Positions 59,486 to 61,558 of a DNA stretch of 61,558 nucleotides are shown piece by piece (positions within the stretch are counted from its first letter, which is position 1; every line of letters begins with the position of its first letter). The position numbers and the translations under genes are program-made. A model generated the notes under the pieces. The model was not told the origin of the DNA. It ran no database searches and saw only the letters and a list, made by a program, of their open reading frames with translations. This DNA comes from Actinomadura bangladeshensis. Its GTDB lineage: Bacteria; Actinomycetota; Actinomycetes; Streptosporangiales; Streptosporangiaceae. Where the stretch lies: the NCBI RefSeq assembly GCF_004348335.1, contig NZ_SMJW01000011.1:1-61558 (forward strand), in the 5' to 3' direction.

Positions 59486-59712
59486 TCAGCTGAGTTCGCG
59501 CTTGAGGATCTTGCCGGTCGAGATCATCGGCAGCGCGTCGACGAACTCGGTGATCCGCGGGTACTTGTACGCCGCGAAGCGCTCCCCAGGCGATCAGCTC
59601 CTCCTCGGGCTCCCGCGGATACATGTTGAACCCGCCGCGGATGATCACGTTCTTGCTGCGGTCGACGATGTAGGAGAAGCCGTCGGCATCCGAATCCTGA
59701 CCCGCTTCCGCT
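59486..59712 (-). pseudogene. C-terminal remnant of an acyl-CoA synthetase/AMP-binding ligase
   Basis: On the minus strand two fragments of one ligase C-terminal domain lie in different frames. The upstream one reads DADGFSYIVDRSKNVIIRGG then FNMYPREPEEELIAWG, the hinge and A8 region. The downstream one reads AAYKYPRITEFVDALPMIST then GKILKRELS and stop, with the catalytic Lys of the A10 motif. About 40 residues that separate these blocks in intact enzymes are missing, and the frame shifts at the join. No N-terminal 400 residues are present. It is therefore a deleted, frameshifted remnant. Its presence suggests a formerly larger CoA-linked pathway. Confidence 0.85.
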
Positions 59713-59858
59713 GATCGCAGGCCCGCCGCTCCAGCGGCGAGCCTGCCGCCGTCTTCGGGCCTCTGCCGATGACGAGCGCAGCCCGCGCCGTGAGCGTCTC
59801 CGAATGCCCCGGCGCAATCGGGCCGCGACGGGTGAACCACTGAAAGTGGAGCAAGGAG

Positions 59859-60225
59859 ATGGCAGGACGAGTCGAGGGCAAGGTCGCCTTCATCACCGGC
59901 GCCGGCATCGGACAGGGGCGCTCGCACGCGGTCCGGCTGGCATCGGAGGGCGCCGACATCATCGCGGTGGACATCTGTGCGCCGCGATCGTCCACCCTGC
60001 CGGTTCCCTTCGGCCAGCTCGAGGAGCTGGAGGAGACACAGGAAGCCCTTAACGGGGCAGTCCGCCGTGGCCGCGCGGAACTCGGCGATATCGACATCGT
60101 GCTCGCGAACGCGGGCGTGATGTCGCTCGGTGGTCCGCTGTGGCAGATGGACGACACGGTCTGGTAGGAGACGATCGACATCAACCTGACCGGTGTCTGG
60201 CGAACCGTCAAAGCCACCATGCCGG
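59859..60225 (+). pseudogene. Decayed mycofactocin-type short-chain dehydrogenase
   Basis: The frame from ATG 59859 reads GRVEGKVAFITGAGIGQGRS, the cofactor site typical of mycofactocin-associated SDRs, followed by GADIIAVDIC. A deletion then joins to a degraded segment before AELGDIDIVLANAGVMSLGG. A TAG at 60165-60167 interrupts it. The same frame continues as ETIDINLTGVWRTVKATMPG, the expected next block, before similarity is lost near 60225. The catalytic Tyr-Lys part is missing. It is clearly non-functional and shows that similarity continues beyond the stop. Confidence 0.85.
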
Positions 60226-60416
60226 GTCGCTCCGCGACCCAACCGACTCTTGCTCTCAGCGGCCGGCGCCACGAGTTCGAGCCCCTGGCCGGCCGTGACG
60301 ACCCTGTCGCCGGGCGAGGCCCGACGCCCGCGGATCGCCACCCCAGCTGCGCTTGGGGCTGTTCGGCGTGGCCGACGTCCAGGCGGTATCTGACGCGACG
60401 AGGGGCAGGTAAGGGG

Positions 60417-60493
60417 TGGCGCGCCCGGCAGGATTCGAACCCGCGACCGTCGGATTAGAAGTCCGATGCTCTGTCCAGCTGAGCTACGGGCGC
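60417..60493 (-). tRNA. tRNA-Arg (anticodon TCT)
   Basis: Read on the minus strand, the acceptor GCGCCCG (60487-60493) pairs with CGGGCGC (60421-60427), with discriminator G and encoded CCA (60417-60419). The D-arm TAGCTCAGCTGGACAGAGC, the anticodon stem TCGGA/TCCGA with loop CTTCTAA (anticodon TCT at 60457-60459) and the T-arm GGTTCGAATCC are all intact. It should read AGA and AGG codons, rare in this genome. tRNA 3' ends are common attachment sites, and two decayed genes lie at its 3' side. Confidence 0.97.
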
Positions 60494-60609
60494 CCGGCGC
60501 CCGGCGGGACGCCGGGACACAGTGTAAGGGTGCGGGTCCTCCAGCTCCACATCTATAACGGCGTTACCACGGGCGAGTGGGGCGTGGGCGGTGGCCGGGG
60601 GATCTATCT

Positions 60610-61407
60610 TTGGGTGCTGTGGCTGTGGACGTTGAGGTGCCGCTCTCCGGTGGGGACGTGTCGGAGGGCGTGGTGCGGGTCGGGGAGACGGTGCGGAGGC
60701 CGGTCGGGGCGCATAGTCCGGCCGTGCACGGGGTGCTGCGGCATCTGGAGGCGGTGGGGTTCGACGGGGCGCCGCGAGTGCTCGGTGTCGATGAGCGCGG
60801 GCGCGAGGTGCTCAGCTGGGTGCCGGGGGAGGTGCCGCACCGGCCGCTGGCGGCGTACGTGGTCTCGGAGGACGCGCTGCGGGGTGTCGGGCGGCTGCTG
60901 CGGCGCTACCACGATGCTGTGGCCTCGTATGGTGTGCCGGATGCCGGGTGGGACGAGGACCTCTCCAATGTGGACGGGGAGCCCGAGCTCGTTGGGCATT
61001 GCGATGTCACGCCGGAGAATGTGGTCTTCCGGGGCGGGGTGCCGGCGGCTCTGATCGATTTCGATCTGGCGCGGCCCACTACGCGGTTGTTCGACGTTGT
61101 CACCGCGTTGCGGCATTGGGCGCCGATCGAGGATCCGGCCGATCGGGATGCCCTGTTGTACGGGGCCGACGCCGGTCGGCGGATCAAGGTCTTCTGCGAC
61201 GCCTACGGGCTGCCGCGGGAGCTGCGGCGGGACGTTCTGCCGGCGGCGCGGGTGAGGTTCGAGCGGTCGTACCGGGCCATGCGGGCCAGGGCGCAGCGTG
61301 GTGGAGGGTGGGCGCGGATCTGGGACGGTGGCGCCGGGCCGCGGATCCGCCGCGCGCAGGACTGGCTGGAGGGACACTGGGATGAACTCGATGCGCGGCT
61401 CTGCTGA
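60610..61407 (+). CDS. Aminoglycoside phosphotransferase-family kinase
   Basis: An APH-fold kinase of about 265 aa. The N-lobe is VPLSGGDVSEGVVRVGETVR. The catalytic loop is HCDVTPENVVFR (HxDxxxxN), followed by ALIDFDLARP in place of the DFG-like motif. The C-terminal helical region is Arg-rich. The start is uncertain: TTG at 60610 has GGGGGA eight bases upstream; GTG at 60619 or 60625 would begin right at the domain. Many such proteins in actinomycetes phosphorylate small metabolites rather than antibiotics, so resistance should not be assumed. It overlaps the cobD-like gene by 26 bases, which suggests coupling. Confidence 0.85.
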   Translation: MGAVAVDVEVPLSGGDVSEGVVRVGETVRRPVGAHSPAVHGVLRHLEAVGFDGAPRVLGVDERGREVLSWVPGEVPHRPLAAYVVSEDALRGVGRLLRRYHDAVASYGVPDAGWDEDLSNVDGEPELVGHCDVTPENVVFRGGVPAALIDFDLARPTTRLFDVVTALRHWAPIEDPADRDALLYGADAGRRIKVFCDAYGLPRELRRDVLPAARVRFERSYRAMRARAQRGGGWARIWDGGAGPRIRRAQDWLEGHWDELDARLC

Positions 61408-61558
61408 GGGGCTTGCGGGCGGTGTCGTGCTCGATGCCCTGCTGGGGGATCCGAGGCGGTGGCATCCGGTTGCGGGGTTCGGGCGTGTCGCTTCGGTCGT
61501 TGAGGGTTGTGTTTATGGGGATTCCCGGTGGCGCGGGGTTGTGTACGCCGGGGTGCTC
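61382..61558 (+). CDS. cobD: Adenosylcobinamide-phosphate synthase, 3' partial (cut by window end)
   Basis: The first 59 residues of a CobD/CbiB protein. After MNSMRGSAEGLAGG the conserved opening VVLDALLGDPRRWHPVAGFG is clear, followed by RVASVVEGCVYGDSRWRG. CobD/CbiB is a membrane enzyme that joins the aminopropanol arm to cobyric acid in cobalamin synthesis. Ribosome site GGAGGGA lies about ten bases upstream of the ATG; ATG at 61391 is an alternative. The rest lies beyond the window, so the membrane helices cannot be seen. It probably begins a cobalamin gene cluster. Confidence 0.85.
   Translation, partial: MNSMRGSAEGLAGGVVLDALLGDPRRWHPVAGFGRVASVVEGCVYGDSRWRGVVYAGVL

Noticed and set aside
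60610..61407. Aminoglycoside resistance gene
   Set aside because: APH fold is clear but many actinomycete members phosphorylate metabolites, and the neighbour is a cobalamin gene. Resistance cannot be claimed from sequence.

Overview
The window is very GC-rich, uses many GTG starts and stop/start overlaps (ATGA, GTGA, TGATG), and carries families typical of filamentous Actinomycetota: a DUF574-type SAM methyltransferase, a LAL-type LuxR regulator, a VanJ-like phosphoesterase, and the remnant of a mycofactocin-type SDR. It is most likely chromosomal DNA of an actinomycete of the Actinomadura/Streptosporangiales/Streptomyces kind. Genus cannot be fixed from sequence alone. Gene identities come from reading the translated sequences and recognising motifs; no database was searched.

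Region 1 (1-14.6 kb), general metabolism. The 3' end of a siderophore-type ABC importer (FecCD permease plus ATPase) is followed by a DeoR-controlled five-gene operon on the minus strand: APC permease, glycerol-kinase-like FGGY kinase, GlpA-like dehydrogenase with a BFD [2Fe-2S] domain, and a second flavoprotein. Then come a VanJ-like membrane phosphoesterase, a DUF574 methyltransferase, a molybdenum hydroxylase (fused [2Fe-2S]-MoCo chain plus a PaoB-like FAD subunit with four extra cysteines) and msrA.

Region 2 (14.7-31.9 kb), the most unusual part. A 14-kb minus-strand operon of six tightly coupled genes encodes four very large proteins of no clear function: a 1243-aa protein, an 806-aa LamG plus tail-fibre-like protein, a 1441-aa DUF6603-like beta-rich protein and a 600-aa protein. 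It also encodes a 60-aa phage-type small protein and a 549-aa ComEC-like metallo-beta-lactamase-fold protein whose metal motif is degenerate. A LAL-family LuxR regulator is transcribed divergently. Its intergenic region holds a cluster of CAGGGT half-sites.

Region 3 (32-42 kb), a CoA-linked catabolic block. It contains LysR, acyl-CoA dehydrogenase, mesaconyl/itaconyl-CoA hydratase-like protein, CaiB-type CoA-transferase, CMD-family protein, 3-hydroxyisobutyrate-dehydrogenase-like enzyme, GntR, alpha/beta hydrolase and Old Yellow Enzyme. A repeated TACNGTANTACNGTA element lies before the CMD gene and before the OYE gene, with a related dyad before gntR itself, which suggests one GntR regulon. 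An MHS-type transporter follows.

Region 4 (42-47.7 kb). An IclR regulator diverges from a CapA-like phosphoesterase / polysaccharide deacetylase / M20 amidohydrolase operon. An MBL hydrolase follows, ending in a 28-bp perfect hairpin.

Region 5 (47.8-59.3 kb), a second catabolic island. It contains a sugar-type ABC importer (ATPase, lipoprotein, permease), three SnoaL/NTF2-like proteins, a ligand-less M24 protein, IclR, aldehyde dehydrogenase, SDR and LysR.

Region 6 (59.3-61.6 kb). Two decayed genes (acyl-CoA ligase, mycofactocin-type SDR) lie next to tRNA-Arg(TCT). They are followed by an APH-family kinase and the start of cobD/cbiB.
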